From Punica granatum (lineage: Eukaryota > Streptophyta > Magnoliopsida > Myrtales > Lythraceae): DNA of 64,000 nt. Shown one piece after another: positions 23,984 through 34,689 of the stretch. The notes beneath the pieces were generated by a model. It did not search any database, was not told the origin of the DNA, and saw only the letters and a list, made by a program, of their open reading frames with translations. A program made the position numbers and the translations under genes. The stretch spans positions 1,550,001 through 1,614,000 of the forward strand of contig NC_045127.1 in NCBI RefSeq assembly GCF_007655135.1. The letters run 5' to 3'. Position 1 is the stretch's first letter. Every line of letters starts with the position of its first letter.

Positions 23984-24462
23984 TTTTTTTAATTATTGCT
24001 GCAACTAAAACGACCCCTCATCCATGAGTCAATATATAAAGGGATATATACATTGCATTCATTATCTTATAACCTGTACATTTCTTATCGTGTCTAATCT
24101 CAGTTCTAAACAGTCAAAATGTTTTCATTACTTCCTTTAAGTCTAACCTTTTTATATGGCACTTCATCCATTTATTTCAGTATGTATCATTAAAATCTGA
24201 TTAATTTTTAAAGGTGGAGATTGATAAAGCAAGATGAGAAGAATCAATTATAGATTAAGGGGCACAGAGGAATTAATAATACGTGGAGGAGTCAGAAAAC
24301 AGAGGTCAATTGTCATAAGAGACAACTTCCTGTTGGGATTTGGATCAGTGCTTCTTGTCGTATCGCATCATCTTTTCCAAGTCAAAATACTCCCAAGAAA
24401 AAGAAAGGCAAGGAGTAATCTTGTTCTCGTCCCTCCCAAATTCCATTTATCAATGGAGAAAT

Positions 24463-24725
24463 AGCTCCAGTTTGATTTTATAATTTGATTTTAAAATTTT
24501 AACTTTAATTATAATTTTATTCACCGCATAATAAAAGTTAACAATACAATTATTATATTTTCATTTTTCTTCAAATTTTTTAACCATTCAATTCAATTTT
24601 TAATAATAAATTCTCTCAATTATTCATTATTTTTCACATTTTTTCTCATAATTCAACATCACAATCATTACAAATCAATTAAAATTTAAATTTAACTCAA
24701 CTCAATTCTGAAGTCAAACACACTA
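24463..24725. mobile_element. MITE copy, 'TTTGATTTT...' family
   Basis: It starts CTCCAGTTTGATTTTATAAT and ends CAACTCAATTCTGAAGTCAAACACAC. It contains AATACAATTATTATATTTTC, CAATTCAATTTTTAATAATA and ATAATTCAACATCACAATCA. Those internal blocks recur in the pair at 28.0-28.6 kb. Confidence 0.5.
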
Positions 24726-25249
24726 AATATTCGTTAGTGTATGTACGCTTCTCCTCCTCTGGTTTTAGTTCTTTTTGTGCCCCAACGTATATTTTGAGCG
24801 AATCACTATCACTATATAATAAGATTGCATTAATACGAACGATATTATAATGAATGGAGGCTAAGCTAATTGTTCTGTATTTTCATGATTTCGACAAAAA
24901 TATCTCAATGCGCCTTAATTAATTAATGTAGTGCTTTTCATCTTCTCTTTAATCCACCGGAGCTGACATCTCCCATTGAGATAGCAAAGCAAGGATAGGC
25001 TTAGCTAGCCGGCTCTACTTTGATCACTCCTCTTAAAAGTCAAAAGGAAAAGGCCATAATTTTTCGCAATCCCCGTCCCTCCCCCCACCCCAACAAAAAA
25101 AGAAAAAAAAAAAGAAAAAGGCCCATCATTTTACATGTGAAAGTTGTGCTTAAAATATTTATCATGGTCGCGTTTCCACTATATTGTGTCGATGATATTA
25201 CAATTAACTAATCCACTACTCATATATGTATATTTAATGTAGGCAAGCG

Positions 25250-26026
25250 TGTCGATATCGAGGAATTTAATCAAGAAGTAAAACAATGAACATCACAATA
25301 TAACATAGTAAAATAATAAATCTAGTGAATCATTCACGAAAAAGATTCAAAAGCTATTATTAAACTTGGAGACTATAGATCCTCAAGATCACACTAACGC
25401 TATCTAGCCTCCGTTATAATAAACAACAGAAAAAAGGGTTTCACAATATTTTCAATTCTCATTGCACTCTCATTCTACCCCAAGAGAATAACCCGAGAAT
25501 TCCCTAAAATATTTTTTGGTAATTTTCCAATGCCACAATGTGTTGATACAAGGCTCCGCCCCTCTTATTTATATAGATAAAAGGCCAAATATATTCGAAA
25601 ATATCCTTACAAAATTTCTTTTTTAAATATTTTCTAAATTGCAATGAGATTAGGAAAATGAAGCTCGAATCGCCCAAAAAATCCTGCAGCCGACCTCCAA
25701 ATTGCATTCTTCGTGGCCCTGCAAGTGGTTTTGCGCCTCACCATGACTTGAGTCCGTCTACTGAGCTTATAAGTTATTGGCTCTTCTTTCACATCTCGGA
25801 TGAGAGGAGGAGGGGTTTTAATTGACAATGAGGCGAAATCTAATTGAGAGTTCCACACTCAGTGCACTTTTCGTGGATGTATAAACTATTTTGATACTAT
25901 GTAAAATATTCACTACACCTATAAGTTATTGGGTCCATCTCCAAATCCGAAAACTCGACCTTATAAGTTATGATAACTTATGGATTTCTAATCTATTTTC
26001 CGATGTAGGACAATAAACTCTCAATA
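25250..26026 (-). mobile_element. Solo-LTR-like element
   Basis: On the minus strand it begins TTGAGAGTTTATTGTCCTAC, a common plant LTR start of the form TGTTGAGAGTTTATTGTCCCAC. It has a TATA-like TCTATATAAATAAG near 25570 with 450 bp of U3-like sequence before it. It ends in CTCGATATCGACA. The leading TG is changed to TA. No second LTR, primer-binding site or 5-bp target duplication was found, so a solo LTR with decayed ends is inferred. Confidence 0.5.
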
Positions 26027-26087
26027 GTTCTCCCCTGATTTTGGTGACTGCTGATCGAAGTCAACTGTCAGTGACCGCGGTGTACCA

Positions 26088-26180
26088 CACCGTGTTTTTT
26101 TTTTTTTGGATAAGTGATGTAGCCTTCTCATTAATCAAAGAACTCAATTACACAAATTATATTTATCCAAGAGCAATAAC
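26088..26180 (-). mobile_element. LINE-like 3' end
   Basis: On the minus strand it reads TTTGATTAATGAGAAGGCTA, CATCACTTATCC, then a 14-A tract. This matches the usual 3' UTR end of plant LINEs (gATTAATGAA...TTATTATCCAAAAAA) and the related end at 51.5 kb. Confidence 0.4.
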
Positions 26181-26494
26181 AATCGTGAGAAACATTTACA
26201 ATGAAGATCAAAATGCAAAATTTTTAGCAGCTAATGAAGCCTTCAGCTTAGCAGCTTACAGCCGGAGACTCTGTTTGTTTCCTTTCTTCGTCAATTTCGT
26301 CCTCATTTCATCAGGTATTTCGATTCTTGGGTCGAATGCGAAACATCTCAACATATATGTGTGTGTATGTATAAATAGATAAGTATATCTGCCAACTTGT
26401 CGTTATGATTGTTTGAGGTTGTATGGAGCACTAAGGCAGCATATACGGTTGAGAGCCCTAGTCTACCTCAACGTGAGCAACCACACACGAGAAG

Positions 26495-26727
26495 TAGGGA
26501 CAGGCTCAAGAAGCCGGTCCATACCTCAAAGTGCTAGATTTGGCCTTTGGGATTGATATTTCTCATGATCACTGGCTCATATCGCACCGAAACCGATTGG
26601 AAATCATATATGTAGGGATGGGCTCATGGAAGCCGGTCTCAAAGAGCTAGATTTGAGCATGGGACATGATTTTCTTCATTTTCACTGGCTCTTCCTTCGC
26701 ATTCAAGCCTGGTTGAGAATCATATCC
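26495..26727. repeat. Two-unit tandem duplication, period 117 bp
   Basis: Unit 1 (26495-26611) and unit 2 (26612-26727) share in order TAGGGAYRGGCTC, GAAGCCGGTC, CAAAG-GCTAGATTTG, GATTTTYTCAT, CACTGGCTC and GAATCATAT. Identity looks like about 70%. No domain is recognised in any frame across both units. Confidence 0.6.
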
Positions 26728-27574
26728 TCAAGCACCTGCTCGCTCATGGATAAGAAATTTGAAGTTCATATCAATGCGAGCCCCAGTGGCAAGGCAATCT
26801 TTCTGGTGGTCCTTGACCCTGTCCCGTTGGAAAAGCGACAAATATCAGGATTGAGACCTTGATCCGTTATCTTATCATATCATGCAATGCACCCGGACAC
26901 ATAATTATTCACATCCCAATTATTTAAACCGTATTTCCATGATAAATCTAATTAATTAAAAGAATAAACTTCCAATTATTACCAATGCATATGATAGCAA
27001 GGATTTATATATAGTAGTGGGCAGTTAGCATAATGTCTAAAGACACATACATATATATTATATAAAACGGACGCGATGTCACAATAAAGCATTGGACCTT
27101 TTTGCACCCAATTGGCACTTTCTCTTGTCCGCGGTTATCCCTACTCTTATGCCCTATCAAAAGATTGATAATTAATGAATAATATGTCCATCAACAATTT
27201 CTTTTTTATCCAAGCGGACAAGAAAGCAATAAAACATGCAAATTTTTTTTTGTCCCAAAAAGATAGTAGTACTAAACCTGGTGATAGAGATGTCGAGGTT
27301 CGATGGCCCCAATGGATTTATGACCATACGATCAACTTTCAGATATTATTTCTGTGGAATTATATCATAGGGCGTTTTCCATGAAATTATCGAAAGATTT
27401 TAGCAAAGAAACATGCCAACAATATATTTCCATTCCACCTAGATGATCTTGGATATATATCAAGAAACTAGGGTTTGCACTTGCACACCGAAATGCACCT
27501 ATTACCTATATGCCGATGAATAATGACTGAGCAAAAAAAAGGAAAAAAATAGAAAGAAGAGTATGATAATATTC

Positions 27575-27745
27575 TTAAATAAAACTGCAGTTCGACGCTT
27601 ATTCCGTTTAAGTTAAATTTCGGGGTTCGAGTATTTGTGAATGTAAAAAATTCATACTGAGAGAGTTTTACCATTTAATGGGCCGACCCGGCTCGACGGA
27701 TTAATCGGTGCTTAATTGGGCTTTTGGATACAAGAGTTGACACCG
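27575..27745 (+). repeat. SINE copy
   Basis: Box B-like GGGTTCGAGTATTTGTGAAT is followed by AAAATTCATACTGAGAGAG, TTTTACCATTTAATGGG, CCGGCTCGACGGATTAATCGG and an A-rich tail near 27748. The order is the same as in the copy at 56.6 kb. Confidence 0.5.
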
Positions 27746-27983
27746 GAAAAAAAAAACCGCCACTATCTCCCACCTCTACCTCAAATTATATAAATTAATG
27801 AGAAAATATATAAAAAGATGGCTGAATTTTCAAGCTATATCCCACTAACTAAATACTCTGTAAATTGAGAGAACATCTGGGCCCGATGAGTTTTCCCGAA
27901 ATCATAGCAGTGGAAGAATATCCATGATTTTGTCACCAAGAAAAAAAAAGAATTAGGTGGCATTTGATAAATTAATGCTATGT

Positions 27984-28655
27984 TTAGTTTTAGAGTTTTT
28001 TCTTAACTCTACTCCACTTAACTCCACTTATCTTCAATTCAACAATACAATTATTATTTTTTCTATTTTCTTTAATTTTTTTATCATTCAATTCAATTTT
28101 TAATACTAGATTTTCTCACCTATTTATTACTTTTTTTTTTCACTTTTTTCCATAATTCAACAACACAATCATTACAACCTCAAATAAACATAATTATTTA
28201 AAGTTGAAATGGAGTGGAGTTGAAAAAAGTAATGAATAGTTGAGAAAAAGAAATGATTGTATTGTTGAATTATGGAAAAAATAATGAATAGTTGAGAGAA
28301 TTTAGTATTAAAAATTAATTTAAATAGTAATTAAGATAAAAAATTAAAGAAAAAGGGAAAATATAATAATTGTGTTTTTGAAGTGAAGATGAGTGGAGTT
28401 AAAGCATTTAATTATTAAGAAAAGAAGTGTGTAAAAAGATGAAATGATTTATAAGAATGAGAAGATGTATTTTGAGGAGTTAAGAGTATCAATAAATTAA
28501 AAATGACTTATTAATTTATCAAGTAGTTTTTGACTTAATGATTAAGTAATTTACACTTTCTCTTATTTTTCCTTCTTCTCCCATTCATTTTTCATTATAA
28601 CTAACTTATAACTAATTTTTAAGCACTTATTTAATTAATTTAAAATAAACATACC
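27984..28655. mobile_element. Pair of MITEs in inverted orientation forming a long hairpin
   Basis: The left half carries CTCCACTTATCTTCAATTC, AACAATACAATTATTATTTT and CATAATTCAACAACACAATC. The right half carries the reverse complements: GAAGATGAGTGGAGTTAA, AATATAATAATTGTGTTTTTG and GATTGTATTGTTGAATTATG. The arms meet near 28200 and could pair over about 200 bp each. The outer ends (TATGTTTAGTTTTAGAG and AAAATAAACATACC) are also related. Confidence 0.55.
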
Positions 28656-28778
28656 CTAATTAAAGTTCGAATTATTCTCCCGTGATGAAGAAAAACGTGT
28701 ATATACTTGAGAAATTGAAAGAGCTATATACAATCGTTTCAGTTGATCATTCAGAGATTGATTGTCATACATACATAC

Positions 28779-28779
<1 letters not shown>

Positions 28780-28814
<35 letters not shown>
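28780..28814. repeat. (AT)n microsatellite
   Basis: ACATAC repeats give way to an AT tract of about 32 bases, a standard hypervariable dinucleotide locus. Other AT tracts lie at 8459-8482, 20924-20945, 30337-30366, 44470-44492, 46610-46632, 50065-50096 and 62772-62799. Confidence 0.9.
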
Positions 28815-28819
<5 letters not shown>

Positions 28820-30330
28820 TCAATTGAAATGATCACAAGAGCTTCACTAGCATGTAAAGCGAACCAAAAAAGAAAAAAGGAAAATGGAAATAAGAAAACA
28901 TGATACACATACTCAGGCTTTAACTTGTTTTTGGAATTTCAACCAACGATCGGTCGACAGGTCCTTGAGGGCCATCCCGTCAAGAATTTTAGGTTTCGAT
29001 TCATTTGGAAATAACCAAGTACATGGCCTCCATACATGCTACCATCATAAAAGTGTGCTCGAATAAGTGGTCACTTTCCTTCCGATTCCTTTTCCACCAT
29101 CACATATCAAGCATGTTTTCTAATTATTTTCAACTGTTTTTGTCTTTTACTTCAGTGACAATTTATATATTCACTTACTTACTTATTTAATTCGACTGAT
29201 CGATAAATTAATTATCCGAACGGATCACAGCTCTGCTGATATATATATATACACGTCTTGAAGATGAACATATGCATTTTGATTTTCTAATAGGAAGTAC
29301 TTCAATGACTTTCGCCAACTTATTAGGAGATGTTTTTTTTTTTTTTAAATAATTTTCTTTTGAAGATGATAACATTAGACAAGTCATCATCTCGTAAATT
29401 GTTAATATGTGGATGGTCCGTGTGTTGCACCGGCCGGACAAGTGGAAACTCGACATGGTCGGATTGAACAAACGATATTTTGTCCATTGGGAAAACGACA
29501 AAACGGGGCCATGGCATCGTCATCATCTTCCCATGATGATATATATACATATTTTTTTTTTGGGAGGGGGGCTAGGCTGGGGACCCCCTTCGAATGATTA
29601 AAGATTCACGGACTTTATTGTATAAAATTTGGTGCAACAAACCCTAAACTTGGGTTCGCCCGGCCTAAACTACTATTCATCAGCTAAGGGGGTGAGCTAT
29701 ATACAGACACAAGGTCCATAGTAAGGGACCACACTTGACTGTACTCAACCAAATCAAACCAAGCCAAAGTTGTCCTACATGCACGGCTCTCTTCATACGT
29801 TAATCATGCCATGCGAGTTTTAGCATGACGTATACTGGTTAGTGTTTCATCACCTGTTCGGATGTCATACTACTTGATAAGTTTTCACTGTTGCTCTTTC
29901 ACGGTCGCTTCATAGTTTGAGCAACGACCATGTGGTTGGGATGGTTGGTGAAGGCAAAAGGTGGGCACAAGAAAATGGCTACAGCCAACGAAAGTGGCCT
30001 TATATGTGTCCATACACCACACAGAGCTGGCCCATGCCCTGTAGAGAGTAAGCTGGCGTCCCATGTATTGTTTGGTCTGATTCGGCTACCATTTTGCACG
30101 AAGAGCAAGTTCATGTCCCCCTTTTGTTAATAAGGACAGTGTACCAAAACCCCAATATGGTTAGTGGGGATTGTGTCCTTCCCTCGATTAATTTTAAACA
30201 GTTCGATTCAGTCCGATTAATACTATAAGTAAAACTCTTTATTCATGATGTATTCTATTGAAATTTTTTGGAGCACATCAATGTTATCGCTAGCGTGTGG
30301 TAAGCCGAGAGGCGTGGAACATCGACCAAA

Positions 30331-30366
<36 letters not shown>

Positions 30367-30858
30367 GTCCGCGCCCAATAATGTCCTGCCGCATGCATCC
30401 ACTAGAAATAAAGCTATATATATGTTTGTTTCATAGGTTACAACCCCACCTGCAGGCCACTAGTGAATTTGACGATCCATTTTGATTTGAGCACGTTTCT
30501 TATGGGTAATTTTATGGAATGGAAATTTCCGAAATTCAGTGCTCTTAGTCAATCTTAGTGCGCTACACATGGCCGGTGGTAGCTATAAAAAGCGCAATTA
30601 ATTGATCCCTAGCCATAAGATAAAGATATCCTAAGTAAATAGAGAGGGTGGTAAAGATAGAGAACAATTACTACATTTTATTGTTATATGTCTCGATCAA
30701 TTTCAATTTCAAGTCCACCACTGATCCCATCCCATGAATGTAGTCAATTTATATTGACAGTAGGAAAAAAATAACATTTATATATGACAAATTTCTCCAT
30801 TAACGTTGCAGACATTATTCAACAATATAATTCGTTGTCCCCTCCATGAAAATATTAA
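28815..30858. other. Intergenic sequence, no gene seen
   Basis: The open frames here (for example at 29208-29601 on both strands) overlap each other and have no family signature. An (AT)n tract lies at 30337-30366, and short G-rich and GC-rich blocks occur at 29560-29590 and 29640-29670. Nothing further could be supported. Confidence 0.45.
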
Positions 30859-30892
30859 CTAGCTATTACACCCGCGCGTTGCGGAATTATTA
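30859..30892 (-). mobile_element. Helitron-like 3' terminus
   Basis: On the minus strand it reads CCGCAACGCGCGGG, a GC-rich hairpin with one base missing. Then come GTGTAATAG and CTAG, followed by T. This is the plant Helitron 3' signature (hairpin, short spacer, CTRR, insertion before T). The element body would extend to higher coordinates, possibly including the TTA-rich block, but its TC-start was not found. Confidence 0.5.
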
Positions 30893-30969
30893 TTTATCAA
30901 GAAAAAAGTATATCTTATTATTTAACTCAACCATAAAAAAATATTAATTAGTTTATGAGTGTAGAATTA

Positions 30970-31110
30970 GTTAATGTGTGGTTCGATACATGTCCACCTT
31001 AAGTAAGATTCTAAATTTGAATCTTGTGAATAGAGAAAATTTATTATTGTGAGAGATTTACCCTTTAATGGGTTGGCTTGAACCTAGATTAACCCGATTC
31101 TTCTATGATA
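30970..31110 (+). repeat. SINE copy
   Basis: TGTGGTTCGATACATGTCC, AATTTGAATCTTGTGAATAG, TTGTGAGAGATTTACC and TTTAATGGGTTGGCTTGAA parallel the copies at 27.6 and 56.6 kb. It lies inside the area bounded by the Helitron-like end at 30859. Confidence 0.4.
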
Positions 31111-31254
31111 TAGAGCTTCTCGATTCCAAACAATATTTATATTTTTTTATTTTTTTAGGTGAATTATATTTTTACTTTAGAATAATAGTCTGTCGTACTT
31201 TTATTTTATTTCTCAATTATGAAACTAAACCTAGAGAGATATATAGATCTATTA

Positions 31255-31496
31255 TTTCTCAACTACATTTATTTATTTATTATTATTATTATTCTCTAAA
31301 GTTATTATTTGGCAACATCACTTTGTTAATTTTGTTGTTGTAGTCATGAAAATATTTAGATTCATAATAGAAATTATTATTATTATTGTTATCTCCAATT
31401 ATTATTGTTATTATTGTTTTTGTCCCAATAATTATCCCATTTGGTTTGTAGTTATTATGAAAATATTTGACTAATAATAATAAATTTTTATCTCCA

Positions 31497-31532
<36 letters not shown>

Positions 31533-31773
31533 GGTGTTGTTTTTGTCCCATTAATTATCATGTTTGGTTTATTATTAACTTCGTCCCTAGCAATGATCCC
31601 ATTTGGTGAATTGGTGAATAATCATTATTGTTATCATTGTTTTTGTCCTAGCAATTATTTCCAATTATTGTTGTTATTATTCTTTTGTGCCAATAATTAT
31701 TTCATTTTGTAGTTGTTATGAAAATATTTGAATCATAACAATAAAAATAATAATAATAATAATAATAATAATA

Positions 31774-31812
<39 letters not shown>

Positions 31813-32119
31813 TTTATCTCCAATTATTACTGTTATATTGTTATTGTCCCAGTAATTATCCCATAGATTTATTATTAAATTTGTCTCTAGCAATGATCCC
31901 ATTTGGTGAATTAAAGGATAATTGTTTTATTTATTGTTCTTGTCCCAACAATTATCCCATTTGGTTTATTATAAAATTTGTTCCTAACAATTATTCCATT
32001 TGGTGAATTGGTAAAATTAATGAATCTAGTGAAATTTATTATTATTATTTTCTTGTCCCTAATATTATCATCCCATTAATTATTAGTATTTTTGTCCGCC
32101 AAAACAATTACAACAATAA

Positions 32120-32194
<75 letters not shown>

Positions 32195-32330
32195 TTAAAG
32201 AAATAAATATTATTTTTTGTGGGAGTAATAATAAAAATGATGACGATAATATTTTTTTAGGTAGATTGACGATAATATTTTTAAAAGAAATAATATTATT
32301 TATGGTGGCAGTTATGGAAGCTTTTGGGCA
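31255..32330. repeat. TTA/AAT-rich degenerate tandem repeat block
   Basis: Long (TTA)n and (AAT)n runs (31270-31295, 31498-31532, 31740-31812, 32118-32193) alternate with recurring phrases. The phrases are TTTTGTCCCAATAATTATCC, CATTTGGTTTATTAT, CTAGCAATGATCCCATTTGG and GAAAATATTTGA. The phrases recur four or more times with variable spacing. The apparent Ile/Tyr/Asn-rich reading frames are products of the trinucleotide runs and not genes. The arms of (AAT)n next to (TTA)n can form hairpins. Confidence 0.8.
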
Positions 32331-34385
32331 TACAAAGAGTCAGTAAATGAAAAACTCTCATTTGGAGTTTTTGGACAAATGACATGCAATCATAATCTTC
32401 CCGACAATTATATATTATATATAGATTCAAGGTTCTTCAATGAGACAAGAACCGCACAAATTAAATTAAATGGCATAGTTTACTCATCATATAAGCATGC
32501 CAAAATAGGAGATTCTAACCAAAAAGAAAATACGTTATTTTTATTATATTCATGGGTTTCCCGCAAACTCAACAAAGACAATGGATTTATGCGCGAGAAT
32601 AATAGATCAATTATCCAATTTTTGGCATCTATATATAATGTAATTCAAGTTATATAGGTTGGTTTTGGTAATTCCCCAACTTTTGGTAAAACGTCCATTC
32701 ATAATCATGCATTGAAATATATACACAAATCTTAAGTCAAATAATTTTTTTATTTTTATCACATATCTTTTTTTCTTACCTATTTTAATGAACTTAAATT
32801 TTATCATTTTTATTCTTTTTTTTTTTCCTCACCAGGCCCACGCAATGAGTGGGCAAAAAAGACTAGTCAGGTGAGAAAGGCTTGAACCGTTGGGATTCGA
32901 AGGTTGATTCAAAGATCCTAGACTTTTGCTATTCAAAATTTGAAGGAAGCTAAGAGAGATCGATCTGATCCCAAACAAAACGAGGGATCTTCCAAATAGT
33001 CGGCCGACTGTGCATGCAATCCCACGGCTATCCTTCTTTTACCCCTCCTTTTCAGGATGCCGCCTTCGATACTTTTGTGCAATTATTGAGATATTTCCCG
33101 TTCGATGTTTCCTCGCAAATCCATATCTTTTATGTCTTTTGCCCTTTTTTATTGTGTAATTTGGTATTTAGAATCTCATTGGTCCCGATTAATTTAATTC
33201 GAGTCGGATCCAATTTTACCCTAATTTTGATTAAGGAAAGAAGTAAGTGTTTAATGATAATTTGCACGCGACTCATTATATATGGCCGGCGCTGCACAAA
33301 TCAAATGAGGACTGGTCGATGCCGAAAAATATCAGAAAGTTAACCATCAACACACCATACACTGCATTTGTTATTACCGACAAACATTACACTTTTCTTC
33401 CCAAAATTAAACGATGAAGTTCTGTACGCATTGTTGCAGGATCCCACCACACGTTATTCATTTTTTTCTTTTTAAAATGGGGACCCCGCCAATGTCCATA
33501 CGCACCTATATAAATTATAAACGTTCGCTTTCAATTTTATACTTGGAAATTATGTCGTTTGCTTATCCCAAAAGAAGTATGTCGTTCTGATAGTTGATTA
33601 GATATTAAGCTAACTTGTTCGTCGGAAACACTATAAACTAAGGCGGTGTTTGACTGCATTGAAAAATAAGTGCTGGAAATTTTGAGTGTTTCGAAAAATA
33701 AATACTTAAAATATTTGGTAAAAATTGTTTGATAATTCTATGGAAAAAAAAAGCTGTTTGGTAATTCTTTGAAAAAGTTAAGACCCCTTCTATATTTATA
33801 TTTGACCCAATGCGTTACGTTTCTAACTCTTGACCCCCGATATTTTTGTATTATATTTTTATTATAATTTATGAAAATTAAAAAAATTGAAACTAAATCA
33901 AACAACAAAAAGATCACAGGAGGCTATTGGCAGTGCTACCATGGTGGTTCGTCACCTAGCTAATACCGTTGCAGGCTGACGAGCCACCACCGCCTATCTC
34001 CTCACAATCGCCTACCTTCTCTTTCTGCTAATCGTTCAAGAAAATGGACCTATTTGTAAATTAGAACAAATACAGGGTGCCGTTGCAAATAATTAAAATA
34101 TATAGGACTATCTAGTAAACATGATTTTCAAGAATTTAATGCTGCGTTTGGTTTCATAGTAGGATTTTAAAATCAGATTTTGATTTTGAAAAAGAGTGAT
34201 ATAAATGGGGTCCACCGTTTGAGTTTGTATGAATTATTTTGTTTTGTTATGAAAAAAAGTGGTATAAATGGGGCCCACTCTTTGACTTTGTATGAGTTAT
34301 TTTGTTTTGTTGTTGGTAGAATTAGATTAAAATTGTGATTTTAAAATTGTATCCACAAACCAAACAAGCCCTAAAGTTTTCAGAA
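32331..34385. other. Intergenic sequence with repeat fragments; no gene seen
   Basis: Short frames at 32379-32657 and 33014-33343 lack recognisable motifs. A MITE-like block with TTTGGTTTC...CAAACCAAAC ends lies at 34139-34372. It holds two direct copies of GTGGTATAAATGGGGYCCAC and TTTGTATGARTTATTTTGTTTTG. Confidence 0.45.
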
Positions 34386-34681
34386 TTTGCTCCGCCAAAC
34401 ATTTTTTTTTTCTTTTTTGTAGATGAAGGGGCCGAAAGCCCAAACAAAAAAATTAAAGCATACAATAGCAAGGTATGCAAACCCCAATAAGATCCCTTAA
34501 CGAAAGATAGCCTAGACCATTAGGAACCGAATTGAGGAAGTGAACTCCCAATTGAAAAGACGAGGCCCTCGTTGCAAGTCAATCCGCACAATCAATGCCC
34601 TCTCGTAAAGTATGGGTTACCATGATTTCCCAACCCTTTGAAATCCGCCAAACAATGTTTACATAAGCAATTAAGCATTTA
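34385..34681 (-). pseudogene. LINE remnant: C-terminal RNase H-like segment of ORF2 and tail
   Basis: On the minus strand from about 34674 a frame reads LIAYVNIVWRIS, then HTLREGIDCAD, a TGA stop where Trp is expected, LATRASSF, LNSVPNGLGYLSLRDL and IGVCIP, ending at TAA (34453-34455). The pattern REGxxxADxLA...xxPxxLxxLxxxDxxGV is the C-terminal signature of plant LINE RNase H domains. An A-rich tract (T-run on plus, 34403-34420) follows as the 3' tail. It is a truncated, dead fragment. Only the 3' 300 bp of the element remain, as is usual for 5'-truncated LINEs. Confidence 0.6.
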
Positions 34682-34689
34682 GTCTAATA

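Noticed and set aside
31289..32006. Poly-Ile, poly-Tyr and poly-Asn open frames
   Set aside because: These are products of (TTA)n and (AAT)n repeats.
31255..32330. Possible CRISPR-like array of repeated phrases
   Set aside because: Spacing is irregular, repeats are degenerate, and the DNA is plant nuclear; a low-complexity tandem block explains it.
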